Assembly (NCBI GenBank): GCA_016841205.1
Contig: JAENZP010000013.1
Coordinates: 31,231-95,230 of the forward strand
Origin: Desulfoscipio geothermicus
GTDB lineage: Bacteria; Bacillota; Desulfotomaculia; Desulfotomaculales; Desulfallaceae
Direction of reading: 5' to 3'
DNA length: 64,000 nucleotides
The notes beneath the pieces were generated by a model. It had not been told where the DNA came from. It was given only the letters and a program-made list of their open reading frames with translations, and did not search any database. Position 1 is the stretch's first letter. The number at the start of each line of letters is the position of its first letter. Positions 8,826-16,773 of the stretch are shown here, piece after piece. The translations under genes were made by a program, and so were the position numbers.

Positions 8826-9311
8826 TTTTGATATTTTATTAAAATTTTATCTAAATATCTCAGCTTTTTCTTTGAGTTGATAATTACATAACAAATTCCC
8901 GAATGATTCCTCCAATATTTATCCATCCTTCTATGTCTGACTGAACCAGGTAACTTGTACTAGGCTGAACCACTTCAAAAAGACTTACCTTTTTGCAGGT
9001 TATAATGTTAAATAACCCCCAGATATAGAATAGAAAATATATTTTCCCGATTTTCCATGGATATCAGCTTTCGGAGCTCAAGAACGAAAAGGGATAAGAA
9101 AAACATTAAACTATAACCATGGACCATTTATCACTTATTTCCCCTGATCCATAAATCCAATTATTTAACCATCAATTACCGCTTTTAGCATTTATATTGC
9201 CCCTGCACTAATCTAACTTATTGCGCATATATTTAATTGGTACCTATTTTTAAGAAATAAACGCCAAATTAAGCCGGGGACAATTTTATAAGGGGGAGGG
9301 ATTATAAGAGT
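8826..9311. other. Intergenic region with no recognised feature
   Basis: This AT-rich 486-bp stretch has no open frame of note, no clear terminator and no recognised RNA. It presumably contains the promoter for the SPOCS gene, possibly one read by a sporulation sigma factor. Confidence 0.5.
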
Positions 9312-10697
9312 ATGCCCATCCAATATTTTTACAGCGAACCCGATAATGTTTTATGCGTAAAAATAAAGGTTCCTGTAGTCCTGGCCGAAGCGGAAGTGCA
9401 AGTTATTGTAGATAACATCGCTACTCTACCTGAAATAGCCCAAAAAATTGATCACATTGACGCAAGCCTACAGGACTTTAACGCCAGACCGCTTTTTTTA
9501 CACGAGAACGGCAACAGGTGGATTAGCGTCATAGAAGAAGAAGGCTGGGAAAGGTTTGGCTGGCGCTGGAACGAACACCGCCAGCCAGTGGTGAAAAAAG
9601 TACTGATCAGCGGCACGTTGCATAAGCAAATTTATTATGTGGATAAAACCGACCACGTCAAGCACGTGGGGGAAGACATTCCCTTTACCAAAGACGTAAC
9701 GCTGGATGTGGCCCAGCCCGTCGTGAACGAGAATGATGTCTTTGTCCAGCTGCACCACAAGAAAATCGATATGCGCTGGGATTTAAGACAGAGTTCCAGG
9801 CTATCGCAGACCGGGGTAATGATTTTCCAGGTCAAGGTTGTAGAGGAAAGACAAATTTTTGTACAGGTTTGCCCACAGCCAAATGACAGATGCCCTGGAA
9901 ATGTAAACCTCCTTAAAGACGGCAACATTAAAGCTTGGGCTACCGACACTGTACCCATATTTTGGAGCGGCAGCAATGTTTTGCGTTATGGCAGTGCATT
10001 ATTGGGGGTTAATCCCAGTGAGCCGGCAACCTTGTTCCAAACCATTACCCGGTCTTATCCCAGCGTCTCACCCGACAGCCAGTACCGCTTGTGCTTTGAT
10101 GCGAAAGAAATCCTGGATTACCAGAAAATGCAGGGAGGAATGGCTTCTTATACCCTTACAGTAGAAGTTATAATGCTGGACGAATTTGGTAGAGCAATAT
10201 CTAGTGAAAACAGAAGCTGGAATGCCGGCCAAATTTCCGACGGAAGCTTCACTAATTTTTGTTTTAATGGAAGAACGCCCGGTGAGACCAAGGAAGCGCT
10301 GGTTCGCTTTAGCTTTGAACCTATTAATTCCGAAAGCAACACCAGGGGATGGTTGCCACCATTCAAACCGAAACCACCTTTTATACCACCACCGTGTGAA
10401 CCGGAACTACCATGCGTACCACCCCCATGCGGACCAAAACCACCTTTTGTGCCACCACCGTGTGAGCCGGAACCACCATGCGTACCACCTCCATGCGGGC
10501 CAAAACCACCTTTTGTGCCACCACCGTGTGAACCGGAACCACCATGCGTACCACCTCCATGCGGGCCAAAACCACCTTTTGTGCCACCACCGTGTGAACC
10601 GGAACCACCATGCGTACCACCACCAATCACACCTGTTAACACAAGCGCCGTAGTCATTGCCAATGTTTCACTCATTTGCATGAGGCAGTTAGCATAA
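9312..10697 (+). CDS. SPOCS (DUF3794) protein with Pro/Cys repeat tail
   Basis: The 461 residues form three parts. Residues about 75-180 carry a SPOCS domain (VVKKVLISGTLHKQIYYVD, then EDIPFTKDVTLDVAQP), found in spore-coat and cortex-associated Firmicute proteins. Residues about 205-350 look like a beta-sandwich, galactose-binding-type domain (LKDGNIKAWATDTVPIFW ... DGSFTNFCFNG). The C-terminus has four 22-residue units built on GPKPPFVPPPCEPEPPCV. There is no signal peptide. The regular Cys/Pro tail suggests disulphide cross-linking on a spore surface, which is inference. A strong GGGGGAGGG site precedes the ATG, and a terminator follows. Confidence 0.78.
   Translation: MPIQYFYSEPDNVLCVKIKVPVVLAEAEVQVIVDNIATLPEIAQKIDHIDASLQDFNARPLFLHENGNRWISVIEEEGWERFGWRWNEHRQPVVKKVLISGTLHKQIYYVDKTDHVKHVGEDIPFTKDVTLDVAQPVVNENDVFVQLHHKKIDMRWDLRQSSRLSQTGVMIFQVKVVEERQIFVQVCPQPNDRCPGNVNLLKDGNIKAWATDTVPIFWSGSNVLRYGSALLGVNPSEPATLFQTITRSYPSVSPDSQYRLCFDAKEILDYQKMQGGMASYTLTVEVIMLDEFGRAISSENRSWNAGQISDGSFTNFCFNGRTPGETKEALVRFSFEPINSESNTRGWLPPFKPKPPFIPPPCEPELPCVPPPCGPKPPFVPPPCEPEPPCVPPPCGPKPPFVPPPCEPEPPCVPPPCGPKPPFVPPPCEPEPPCVPPPITPVNTSAVVIANVSLICMRQLA
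10365..10626 (+). repeat. 66-bp in-frame tandem repeats (about four units)
   Basis: The nucleotide units are nearly identical, including wobble positions, in units 2-4; unit 1 is diverged (KPKPPFI, EPELPC). That suggests recent expansion by slippage or unequal recombination. Each unit encodes 22 residues rich in Pro with three Cys. Confidence 0.85.
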
Positions 10698-10729
10698 GAA
10701 GTTTATATCCAAAAATGCTTCCCAAAAAT

Positions 10730-10757
10730 AAAGACCGGTAAACTTTACCGGTCTTTT
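10730..10757 (+). terminator. Intrinsic terminator after the SPOCS gene
   Basis: AAAGACCGGTAAA-C-TTTACCGGTCTTTT is a perfect stem with a minimal loop and a flanking T-run, 33 bp after the stop codon. Confidence 0.9.
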
Positions 10758-10887
10758 AAATATTCGGGTAAAAATTTTTATTTTGCTTTATATACCTCAA
10801 CTTTCGCATAGCAATAATAAGCTCAATAATATCCATTTTATAACAGGCCCGCATGATCATCTGGTATTGTGGTTGCGCGAATTCGTT

Positions 10888-11124
10888 TTAACGTACCGGA
10901 TAAGGCGGTTCTGGGGGAGACAATGCTATGTATCTAGGAGCGTTATTATGAATAGTACCGCCTGAGACCCACTCTAGCTCGTCATTACTAAGCCTCATCA
11001 GCAGTCCAGCGTCCTTAAGCTGAGTAACTGTAAAATTAAAACCTGCCTGATGAACGACAGCTTCGCGCTCCTCTACATCTTGGCATGCCATAACTCTTTT
11101 AGAAAATTCTTCATTCGACTTCAT
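10888..11124 (-). CDS. Nif11-type leader peptide (RiPP precursor-like), start codon apparently lost
   Basis: The protein has a Nif11-like leader: KSNEEFSKRVMACQDVEERE, GFNFTVTQLKDAG and LSNDELEWVSGG, ending in the double-Gly cleavage motif. A 22-residue core follows (TIHNNAPRYIALSPPEPPYP..), rich in Pro and without Cys. Frame homology continues upstream of the ATG (SFEAARAFIIR), as in standard Nif11 proteins. A perfect AGGGGAGGT lies at 11166-11174, but the codon at the expected start (11158-11160) is CAG. The ATG at 11124 has no good ribosome binding site, so the gene may be silent or weakly translated. It follows the sigma-54 activator by 57 bp on the same strand. No maturase or transporter is adjacent. 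Confidence 0.72.
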   Translation of the reverse strand: MKSNEEFSKRVMACQDVEEREAVVHQAGFNFTVTQLKDAGLLMRLSNDELEWVSGGTIHNNAPRYIALSPPEPPYPVR

Positions 11125-11181
11125 TCTTATAATAAATGCTCTTGCTGCTTCAAAACTCTGCGAATACCTCCCCTTATGATT

Positions 11182-12912
11182 TTATTGCTGCGCAAGCTGA
11201 GGTTTTAACTTATCATACAAAGTAGTTCTGCTAATACCTAATAGCTTTGCTGCTCTGGACTTATTTCCACTGGTAATTTTAAGTGCATTAACAATAGCTT
11301 TTTTATCCGCTTCTTTGGCCAGCTCTTTAGTTGTTTCTGCTAAAACAAGATGCTCCAACTTATTATTTTGCACCCAGGAATTAATTCCTAAGGCATCTAT
11401 CTTTATCAAATCATGATGGCAGCAAGAAACTGCCCGTTCAATTATATTTTCTAGTTCCCGAATGTTTCCAGGCCAATGATAATTTTTTAGGAATGCCATA
11501 ACTTCTTCTGTTACGCCATTAATTTGCTTGCCAAACTTTTTATTGGATTTACTAAGAAAATAATTTAATAACAATGGAATATCCTTAATATGCTTTCTCA
11601 AGGGCGGTATAGTAACGTCCAATACTTTTATTCTATAATAAAGTTCCTTTCTAAAACGCCCTTCTTCGGTAAGCTTATATAAATCCCTATTTGTCGCAGC
11701 AATTATTCGAACATCGATTTTTTTGGTCCTGGTTCCTCCCACCCGCTCTATTTCTTTCTCTTGGATAACCCTTAACAGTCTGCCTTGCAAGGACAAGGGC
11801 ATGTTACCAATTTCATCTAAAAAAATTGTGCCTCCATCGGCCAGCTCAAATTTCCCCGGTTTTCCTTGCCGTAGAGCACCTGTAAACGCCCCTCCTTCGT
11901 AACCGAACAATTCTGCTTCGGCAAGATCTGCCAGTATTGCTGCGCAATCTACCTTGATAAAGGGACGTTTAAAACGATCGCTGGCATTATGTATAGACTG
12001 CGCCAATAGTTCTTTCCCCGTTCCACTTTCTCCGCAAATAAGCACCGTGGAAGAACTTGTCGAAGCTTGCAGGGCTTGACTTTTGATTTTAGCCATGCTT
12101 ACACTATCGCCAATAAAACAATCAATTGTATAATTTGTACCATTTAGCTTAAATAGTTCGTTATTATATTTTAGCTTCATAAATTCTTTATTTTTAATAG
12201 AATATTTAGAAGTCTCGATTTCCATGGCATTTTGTAAAATCAAAATTGCTCCTTTTATCTTACCGGATTTTATAATCGGCAGCCCATTGACAATTAAATC
12301 TACCGATAAAAATTTAACTTTACATGGATCAGTCCAGACCCCGGTAATGATTTCTTCAAACGGCAAACATGGTAATAATTCTTGAATATGTCCCCCAACC
12401 TGAATATTTGGGAAAAGACGGTTAAGATATAAGCTAACTAAATTTATTATTCCCCATTCATCGATAGCAACGAGCCCACAGGGCGCCTGTTGAAAAATAT
12501 TAGATAATTCTTTGTATGAAAATTCAATATGATTAAGCAAATGATTAAGAGCATAAGCATGATTGATGATTCCAACCGGTCTGCCATAAAAATCTACAAC
12601 AGGGGTCTGCCCAATACGAGAGTTACGCAACCACCTGATTAACTCAGTCAGATTATTGAGAGTTATATCCTCACGAAAGTACATTATATCCCGTAGATAA
12701 TATTTTTCTATGCTGGTATCAAGGTGTGTTCCTTGTAGAAGGCAATTATCTAAATTATCACGGGTATACATGCCAATTAACTGTCCGCTCCGGTTATTCA
12801 CAGGAATTCCTGTTAGCTTGGTGCTGTGGAAAGCAAGCAAAGCATCTTTCATTGTGCTATCAGGCTTTAGAGCTACCTTAATAGGAACCATTAATTCTTT
12901 TGCTTTCATCAT
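11182..12912 (-). CDS. Sigma-54 enhancer-binding protein, CBS-PAS-AAA+-Fis
   Basis: The 576 residues start with a CBS pair (about 1-125: MVPIKVALKPDSTMKDALLA ... TPVVDFYGRPVGIINH). A PAS-like domain follows (about 130-235). The AAA+ domain carries Walker A GESGTGKE, the sigma-54 contact loop GAFTGA and Walker B GGTIFLDEIG. A Fis-type helix-turn-helix ends it (NKSRAAKLLGISRTTLYDKL). The CBS pair suggests nucleotide sensing, and the PAS domain redox or small-ligand sensing. Two Moco-type riboswitches lie upstream and a Nif11 gene downstream on the same strand, so it probably controls molybdenum- or tungsten-linked genes elsewhere. Start chosen at the second ATG-type Met/first usable codon of the track frame (12912). 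Confidence 0.9.
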   Translation of the reverse strand: MMKAKELMVPIKVALKPDSTMKDALLAFHSTKLTGIPVNNRSGQLIGMYTRDNLDNCLLQGTHLDTSIEKYYLRDIMYFREDITLNNLTELIRWLRNSRIGQTPVVDFYGRPVGIINHAYALNHLLNHIEFSYKELSNIFQQAPCGLVAIDEWGIINLVSLYLNRLFPNIQVGGHIQELLPCLPFEEIITGVWTDPCKVKFLSVDLIVNGLPIIKSGKIKGAILILQNAMEIETSKYSIKNKEFMKLKYNNELFKLNGTNYTIDCFIGDSVSMAKIKSQALQASTSSSTVLICGESGTGKELLAQSIHNASDRFKRPFIKVDCAAILADLAEAELFGYEGGAFTGALRQGKPGKFELADGGTIFLDEIGNMPLSLQGRLLRVIQEKEIERVGGTRTKKIDVRIIAATNRDLYKLTEEGRFRKELYYRIKVLDVTIPPLRKHIKDIPLLLNYFLSKSNKKFGKQINGVTEEVMAFLKNYHWPGNIRELENIIERAVSCCHHDLIKIDALGINSWVQNNKLEHLVLAETTKELAKEADKKAIVNALKITSGNKSRAAKLLGISRTTLYDKLKPQLAQQ

Positions 12913-12973
12913 ACTTCACCAACCTCAAGATTTTATGTAATCGTAACAGGTCCATTTAACCCACAAAAATGTA

Positions 12974-13127
12974 ATGCCGGGCAGACATTGAGAAAAGCAA
13001 AGCCAGCCCGGCATAAATACCAAGTCCAACTCTCCTTCTCACAATGGAAGGCGCGATAGTTTCCCATCGAACCCTATGGCCAATAAACCATGACTGAATA
13101 GTTTTAGGTTATTTGGCTCAGAGAGCA
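12974..13127 (-). promoter_or_regulatory. Moco-type riboswitch, promoter-distal copy of a tandem pair
   Basis: Read on the reverse strand it has GCTCTCTGAGCC, a CCTAAAAC...CATGG tetraloop-receptor-like segment, TGGGAAACTATCGCGCCTTCC and CATTGTGAGAAGGAG. It then has a terminator-like stem ATGCCGGGC...GCCCGGCAT followed by TACATTTTTG. The order and conserved blocks match the copy in front of moeA at 63763-63912. The class assignment (Moco RNA, Rfam RF01055) is from memory plus the moeA association. It lies 61 bp upstream of the CBS-PAS-sigma54 gene. Confidence 0.68.
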
Positions 13128-13144
13128 CCATATAAAATTATAAA

Positions 13145-13292
13145 AAGCTTTGCCCCAATGCAAAAAAGGACAAAGCTTAACAACCAAGATAAAGCTAGAT
13201 TCCCCTTTCCGCAATGGGAGGCACACCGGTTTCCCCATGTACCCTATGGCCGGGCAACCATACCTTTGGTTTAGGTTACCAAACTCGGAGAC
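13145..13292 (-). promoter_or_regulatory. Moco-type riboswitch, promoter-proximal copy of a tandem pair
   Basis: The reverse strand reads CTCCGAG, ACCTAAACCAAAGGTATGG (a good 11-nt tetraloop receptor), GGGGAAACCGGTGTGCCTCCC and ATTGCGGAAAGGGG. It then has a terminator hairpin AAGCTTTG...CAAAGCTT running into TTTATAATTTTAT. Only 17 bp separate it from the second copy. The two copies have different terminator stems, so they can act as two serial termination switches ahead of one gene. Confidence 0.7.
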
Positions 13293-13554
13293 ATATTTAC
13301 TTATGTATTGATATGTAATCGTAGCATTCTATATTAATAGATTAAAGTATTTCCAAAATAAAGTCAAGGGAAGGTTTAATTTATAGTCTTTAGTTTGCCG
13401 ACTGTTACGATAAATCTTTTGTCCCATTTAAACTGCTTGAAGGTTGTCCCTTTTGAACTATCATTATTACAATAAGCAAGTAGATCATCAATTTTTCTAT
13501 TTAACAAGGCAATTCCGGTATTAGCCACGACGTCAGCCTGAGGAATTAAGCTCT

Positions 13555-13654
13555 GGCACTTTCTCCGCAGGCTCATCCCCCTCATGGGGATGTTTCTCAA
13601 GTACCCATAAAGCAAAAGCCACCTGGCGGATTTTGCCTACAAAGGGAAAGTGCC
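13555..13654. ncRNA. Candidate structured element with three nested stems
   Basis: GGCACTTTC (13555-13563) pairs with GAAAGTGCC (13646-13654). Inside it TCCGCAGG pairs with CCTGGCGGA, with one bulge. Inside that CATCCCC pairs with GGGGATG. On the plus strand GACAGTTTTTTT follows 7 nt later. The nesting is too regular for chance and does not match a class I recognise. A 79-codon reverse frame (13376-13615) overlaps it but has no good ribosome binding site. The flanking 13655-13969 stretch shows nothing else. Confidence 0.45.
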
Positions 13655-13969
13655 TATTATGACAGTTTTTTTATGCGCTGCTTTTACTTATTATTATAAC
13701 ATAGGCCGGAGGGGGAACTAGCTATTGTGTAAATTTAACGGCTTTTACCAGTGTTACATTGCTTTACCAGGTGAAAGCACATGGCCTTTAAAACAAGAGA
13801 TAACCATAAAACATAAATGCTATTATGTTATAATTTAACCCAGCCAAGTCACACTTCTTTAAATCAAACTGTAAAAAATGAGGCCTGCCACACAAAACCG
13901 GTGAAACCAATGAGAGCTTTTTGCGTCTAGTAAATAAATAAAATATTTAGCTGGAGGTAAGTCTGAAAC

Positions 13970-14902
13970 ATGAAAAGGGCATTTTGGTTTGCAGTTATTT
14001 TATTATTAAGTATATCTCTTTTTGGTTGCACCAGTGGAAGAAATAAAACTCAGCCTAATGAAGAACCACCCCAACAGCACCAACAACCAAGCAGTGAAAG
14101 CGATATGGAGGTAGTAGCCGGTCTAGTCAAAGATTTCGGCAGCAAACTTCAAGCTGTTTCACTGCAAGCCCCCAATGAAATAGTTAACAAAAGTATGCAA
14201 GAAAATTACAGCAATTTGATATCCCCCGCACTGCTTGCCAAGTGGCAAAGCGATCCGCTGAATGCCCCCGGAAGGATGGTTTCAAGTCCGTGGCCGGACC
14301 GAATCAAAATTTTAACAATTAACAAGACATCAGAAAAGGCCTACGAAGTTAAAGGTGAAATTATTGAAATAACAAGCACGGGGAAGGTAAACGGCGGGAT
14401 TGCCGCCAAGCGTCCAATTACCCTCGTAGTGGAAAACGTCGAAAACCACTGGCTTATAAATAATGCCATGATCGGTGATTACGAGAGTGCCGACTCAACT
14501 GTCTATAAAAATACACAATATGGCTTTGGTTTTTCCTTACCGGACAGCTGGAAAGGTTATACGATTATTACTGATAAATGGGAAGGTTTGTCTCAAAGTC
14601 AGCAAGGTAATAAGGCTGTGGAAACCGGTCCAATGGTTTCCATTAGGCATCCCAAATGGACTATTGAAAAGCAACGACAGGATATACCAATCCTCGTATT
14701 TACTATTAATCAATGGAATTCACTGCAGCAAGAAGAATTTCATATTGGCGCAGCGCCTATTGGACCAAAAGAGCTGGGCCGAAATACCAAGTACGTTTTT
14801 GCACTGCCTGCGCGTTACAATTTCGCATTTCCAACCGGTTTTGAAGAAGTAGAAGATATTTTAGCGGGGAATCCTTTGCAGCCTCTAACACCGGAGCAAT
14901 GA
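13970..14902 (+). CDS. Lipoprotein of unknown function
   Basis: The 310 residues begin with a lipoprotein signal (MKRAFWFAVILLLSISLFGC) with lipobox LFGC. A Gln/Pro-rich linker follows (QPNEEPPQQHQQPSSES). The mature part has beta-rich stretches such as YEVKGEIIEITSTGKVNGG and NTQYGFGFSLPDSWKGY. The latter resembles the entry to a PsbP/DUF-like C-terminal domain seen in many clostridial lipoproteins. The start follows GGAGG. The function is unknown and no neighbouring genes share its strand closely. Confidence 0.72.
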   Translation: MKRAFWFAVILLLSISLFGCTSGRNKTQPNEEPPQQHQQPSSESDMEVVAGLVKDFGSKLQAVSLQAPNEIVNKSMQENYSNLISPALLAKWQSDPLNAPGRMVSSPWPDRIKILTINKTSEKAYEVKGEIIEITSTGKVNGGIAAKRPITLVVENVENHWLINNAMIGDYESADSTVYKNTQYGFGFSLPDSWKGYTIITDKWEGLSQSQQGNKAVETGPMVSIRHPKWTIEKQRQDIPILVFTINQWNSLQQEEFHIGAAPIGPKELGRNTKYVFALPARYNFAFPTGFEEVEDILAGNPLQPLTPEQ

Positions 14903-15317
14903 TCATCGATTTTCTTCGCGGCTAGGCATGTAGATCCTGGAGGTTGGGAGGATGCCATATTTGCTTTATAACAGTAAGCCTTAAAAATTTATTAGGGCTT
15001 ACTGCTCATTAGGGCTGGATTATATGGTGTCCTTTGTCGTGTCAAATGTCAAGGTCTGACCCCATTATTATTTTAACAAAGAGAAGGAAATTGGCAGATG
15101 CTATTTGAATATGTACATATACGGTTTGTAGCTGAGCTCAAATGGGTGTAAAAGTACGGAAATCATGTGACGCATAATAGAAATTGGTAGGCAGAGTTAC
15201 CGGAAAAAGATGCGCAATCGGGAAGCCAGACTAAAGATGGTTAAGCTGTACCAGTAAATTTATGTAGGTAGCACTAGTGATAAGTATAAAATATTTTAAT
15301 AGGCAGGTGCTAATAAT
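14903..15317. other. Intergenic region with hairpin and repeat copy
   Basis: It holds a hairpin (CAGTAAGCC at 14972-14980 against GGCTTACTG at 14996-15004) that may end the lipoprotein transcript but lacks a T-run. It also holds one copy of the 24-bp interspersed repeat. No gene is visible. Confidence 0.5.
15040..15063 (+). repeat. 24-bp interspersed repeat, copy 1
   Basis: TGTCAAATGTCAAGGTCTGACCCC, in a non-coding gap. The repeat begins with a short internal duplication (TGTCAAA, TGTCAAG). Similar short repeats accompany REP-type transposases, but none is in the window. Confidence 0.85.
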
Positions 15318-15992
15318 ATGAAAATTATTGGTTTGAACGGCAGTCCGCGCAGGTCCCAAAGCCGTACCGGGCAATTGGTACAAGAGGTATTAAACAGTGC
15401 CCGTACATCCGGCGCTGAAACAGAATATATTAATATAAACGATATTAAGTTGGATTTTTGCATTGCTTGCGGTAAGTGTCATAATGTCGGCAACTGTATC
15501 CTAAAGGATGATTTTGAGCCATTAATGGCTAAAATTATGAATGCAGATGGATTAGTAGTAGGGAGTCCGGTATATATTTACCAAATAACAGCCCAATTAA
15601 AAGTATGGGTTGACCGTTTGGGTGGACCGACCATCCACTGTCAAAAGCTTCTTGGAAAATACGGAGCAGTAGTGGCTACCTCCGGTAATGCCGGTGAAAA
15701 TGAAACTGCCAAATATCTTGAAGCTACACTAATTAATACGGGCATGCAATGTGTAGGGCGAATTGCCAGCGGCATTGAGGTTGATGGCCTGCTGAGTGCT
15801 GACTCCCCCTTAATGCAAAGTGCCAAAGCATTAGGCCTTTCCCTGGTCCAGGCAATTGAAAACAAGCAGGAATTTCCTGAACAAATCCAAGCCCATCAAC
15901 AATTTAAGGAATTTTTCCGTTTTGTTGTGCTCAAACAACAGGAAGCCTGGAACTGGGAATATAAATACTGGCAAGAAAAAGGATGGCTATAA
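15318..15992 (+). CDS. Flavodoxin-fold NAD(P)H:FMN reductase / iron-sulfur flavoprotein-like
   Basis: The 224 residues start with the FMN-binding signature MKIIGLNGSPRRSQSRTGQL. A Cys cluster follows (CIACGKCHNVGNC) of the kind that binds a 4Fe-4S cluster in iron-sulfur flavoproteins. Next come GLVVGSPVYIYQITAQLKVW and a second loop GAVVATSGNAG. Its likely role is electron transfer from a reduced donor to small acceptors in the cytoplasm. The start follows AGGTG. A terminator follows at 16033. Confidence 0.82.
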   Translation: MKIIGLNGSPRRSQSRTGQLVQEVLNSARTSGAETEYININDIKLDFCIACGKCHNVGNCILKDDFEPLMAKIMNADGLVVGSPVYIYQITAQLKVWVDRLGGPTIHCQKLLGKYGAVVATSGNAGENETAKYLEATLINTGMQCVGRIASGIEVDGLLSADSPLMQSAKALGLSLVQAIENKQEFPEQIQAHQQFKEFFRFVVLKQQEAWNWEYKYWQEKGWL

Positions 15993-16032
15993 AAATATTA
16001 AGCTAAAAGCATTTAGCTTTTTAATTTACAGA

Positions 16033-16062
16033 CCCCCGCTAAGTCTAAATAGCGGGGGTTTT
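16033..16062 (+). terminator. Intrinsic terminator
   Basis: CCCCCGCT and AGCGGGGG form the stem, with a 10-nt loop, followed by TTTTATATTT, 40 bp after the flavoprotein stop. Confidence 0.85.
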
Positions 16063-16082
16063 ATATTTACCATTGCACGGTT

Positions 16083-16106
16083 TGTCAAATGTCAAGGCCT
16101 GACCCC
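16083..16106 (+). repeat. 24-bp interspersed repeat, copy 2 (inside mug 3' end)
   Basis: TGTCAAATGTCAAGGCCTGACCCC with one change (T to C). On the reverse strand it encodes the final GSGLDI and supplies the TGA stop of the mug-like gene. Confidence 0.85.
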
Positions 16107-16606
16107 AACAACTCCTTTAAACCACCGTAAATCATTACAACCTCGTCCAACTTCATGTGTACTAAACCACTTGACGAAGGGGCTACAAAGTCAGTTACCC
16201 CAGATACTATGGATTCTTCTTGTTTTCCCCAGGGTACATTCCGCTGGCCGCTGTATTTTTCGTATACTCCCTTTCCAACAAAGCACACTACAAGCGGTCT
16301 GTAATACGATATTTTCCTGTATAATTCCAAACCGCCATTCTTATATTCCTGATTCGTTATCTCGGCAGCCGCCCGGGTGGGAGTGGGCACAATATTAGTT
16401 ATACCATACCCCAGCTTTAGCAAACCAGCATCCTCCTCCGGCCTGTATTTTCGAGGTGTTAACCCGGCCCGGTACAAGATGTTCCAGAACCGGTTGCTCG
16501 GGTTGGCAAAGTGGTGCCCGGTTTCAGAGGAGCGAATACTGGGGTTATAGCCCACAAAGATTATTTTAAGGTTTTTCTCTAGAATATCCAGAACTGGCTT
16601 TAACAT
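16085..16606 (-). CDS. mug: G/U mismatch-specific uracil-DNA glycosylase
   Basis: The 173 residues contain the Mug/TDG active-site motif VGYNPSIRSSETGHHFANPS followed by NRFWNILYRAGLTP. Further on are FVGKGVYEKYSG and VAPSSSGLVHMKLDEV, where the second conserved motif sits. It removes U (and some damaged pyrimidines) paired with G. The C-terminus after about residue 165 (LLGSGLDI) is encoded by a copy of the interspersed repeat, so the original end has been replaced or shortened. The catalytic core looks intact. Confidence 0.88.
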   Translation of the reverse strand: MLKPVLDILEKNLKIIFVGYNPSIRSSETGHHFANPSNRFWNILYRAGLTPRKYRPEEDAGLLKLGYGITNIVPTPTRAAAEITNQEYKNGGLELYRKISYYRPLVVCFVGKGVYEKYSGQRNVPWGKQEESIVSGVTDFVAPSSSGLVHMKLDEVVMIYGGLKELLGSGLDI

Positions 16607-16704
16607 TTCATTATTCCCTGTATAAAATTTAAAGATTACTTTTTCCCTCGTGCCCCGGAGTTAAGCACTTTTGCTTACGTTTTGGCAAATCGTACAATAT
16701 GGTT

Positions 16705-16727
16705 TGTCAAATGTCAAGGTCTGACCC
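16705..16727 (+). repeat. 24-bp interspersed repeat, copy 3
   Basis: TGTCAAATGTCAAGGTCTGACCC, one base short at the 3' end, lying between mug and nudC in the region that should hold their promoters. Confidence 0.85.
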
Positions 16728-16773
16728 TTATATTCAAGGCACTTTGTGCTAAAATATAAAGGGTGATTAATGT

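Noticed and set aside
10148-10681. 177-codon Gly-rich reverse frame (GGGTHGGSGSHGGGTKGG...)
   Set aside because: It is the complement of the Pro/Cys repeat tail of the SPOCS gene. The repeats open several frames, and this one has no ribosome binding site.
13145-13292. Cyclic di-GMP-I riboswitch as an alternative identity for the three aptamers
   Set aside because: They share a tetraloop receptor (CCTAA...TATGG) with that class, but the order of blocks differs and one copy sits directly before moeA, which favours the Moco class.
13376-13615. 79-codon reverse ORF next to the tandem riboswitches
   Set aside because: It overlaps the nested stem structure, lacks a Shine-Dalgarno, and its product resembles nothing I know.
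15856-16398. 180-codon plus ORF across the end of the flavoprotein gene
   Set aside because: It overlaps the flavoprotein, a terminator and most of the mug gene on the other strand, whose product has clear family motifs.
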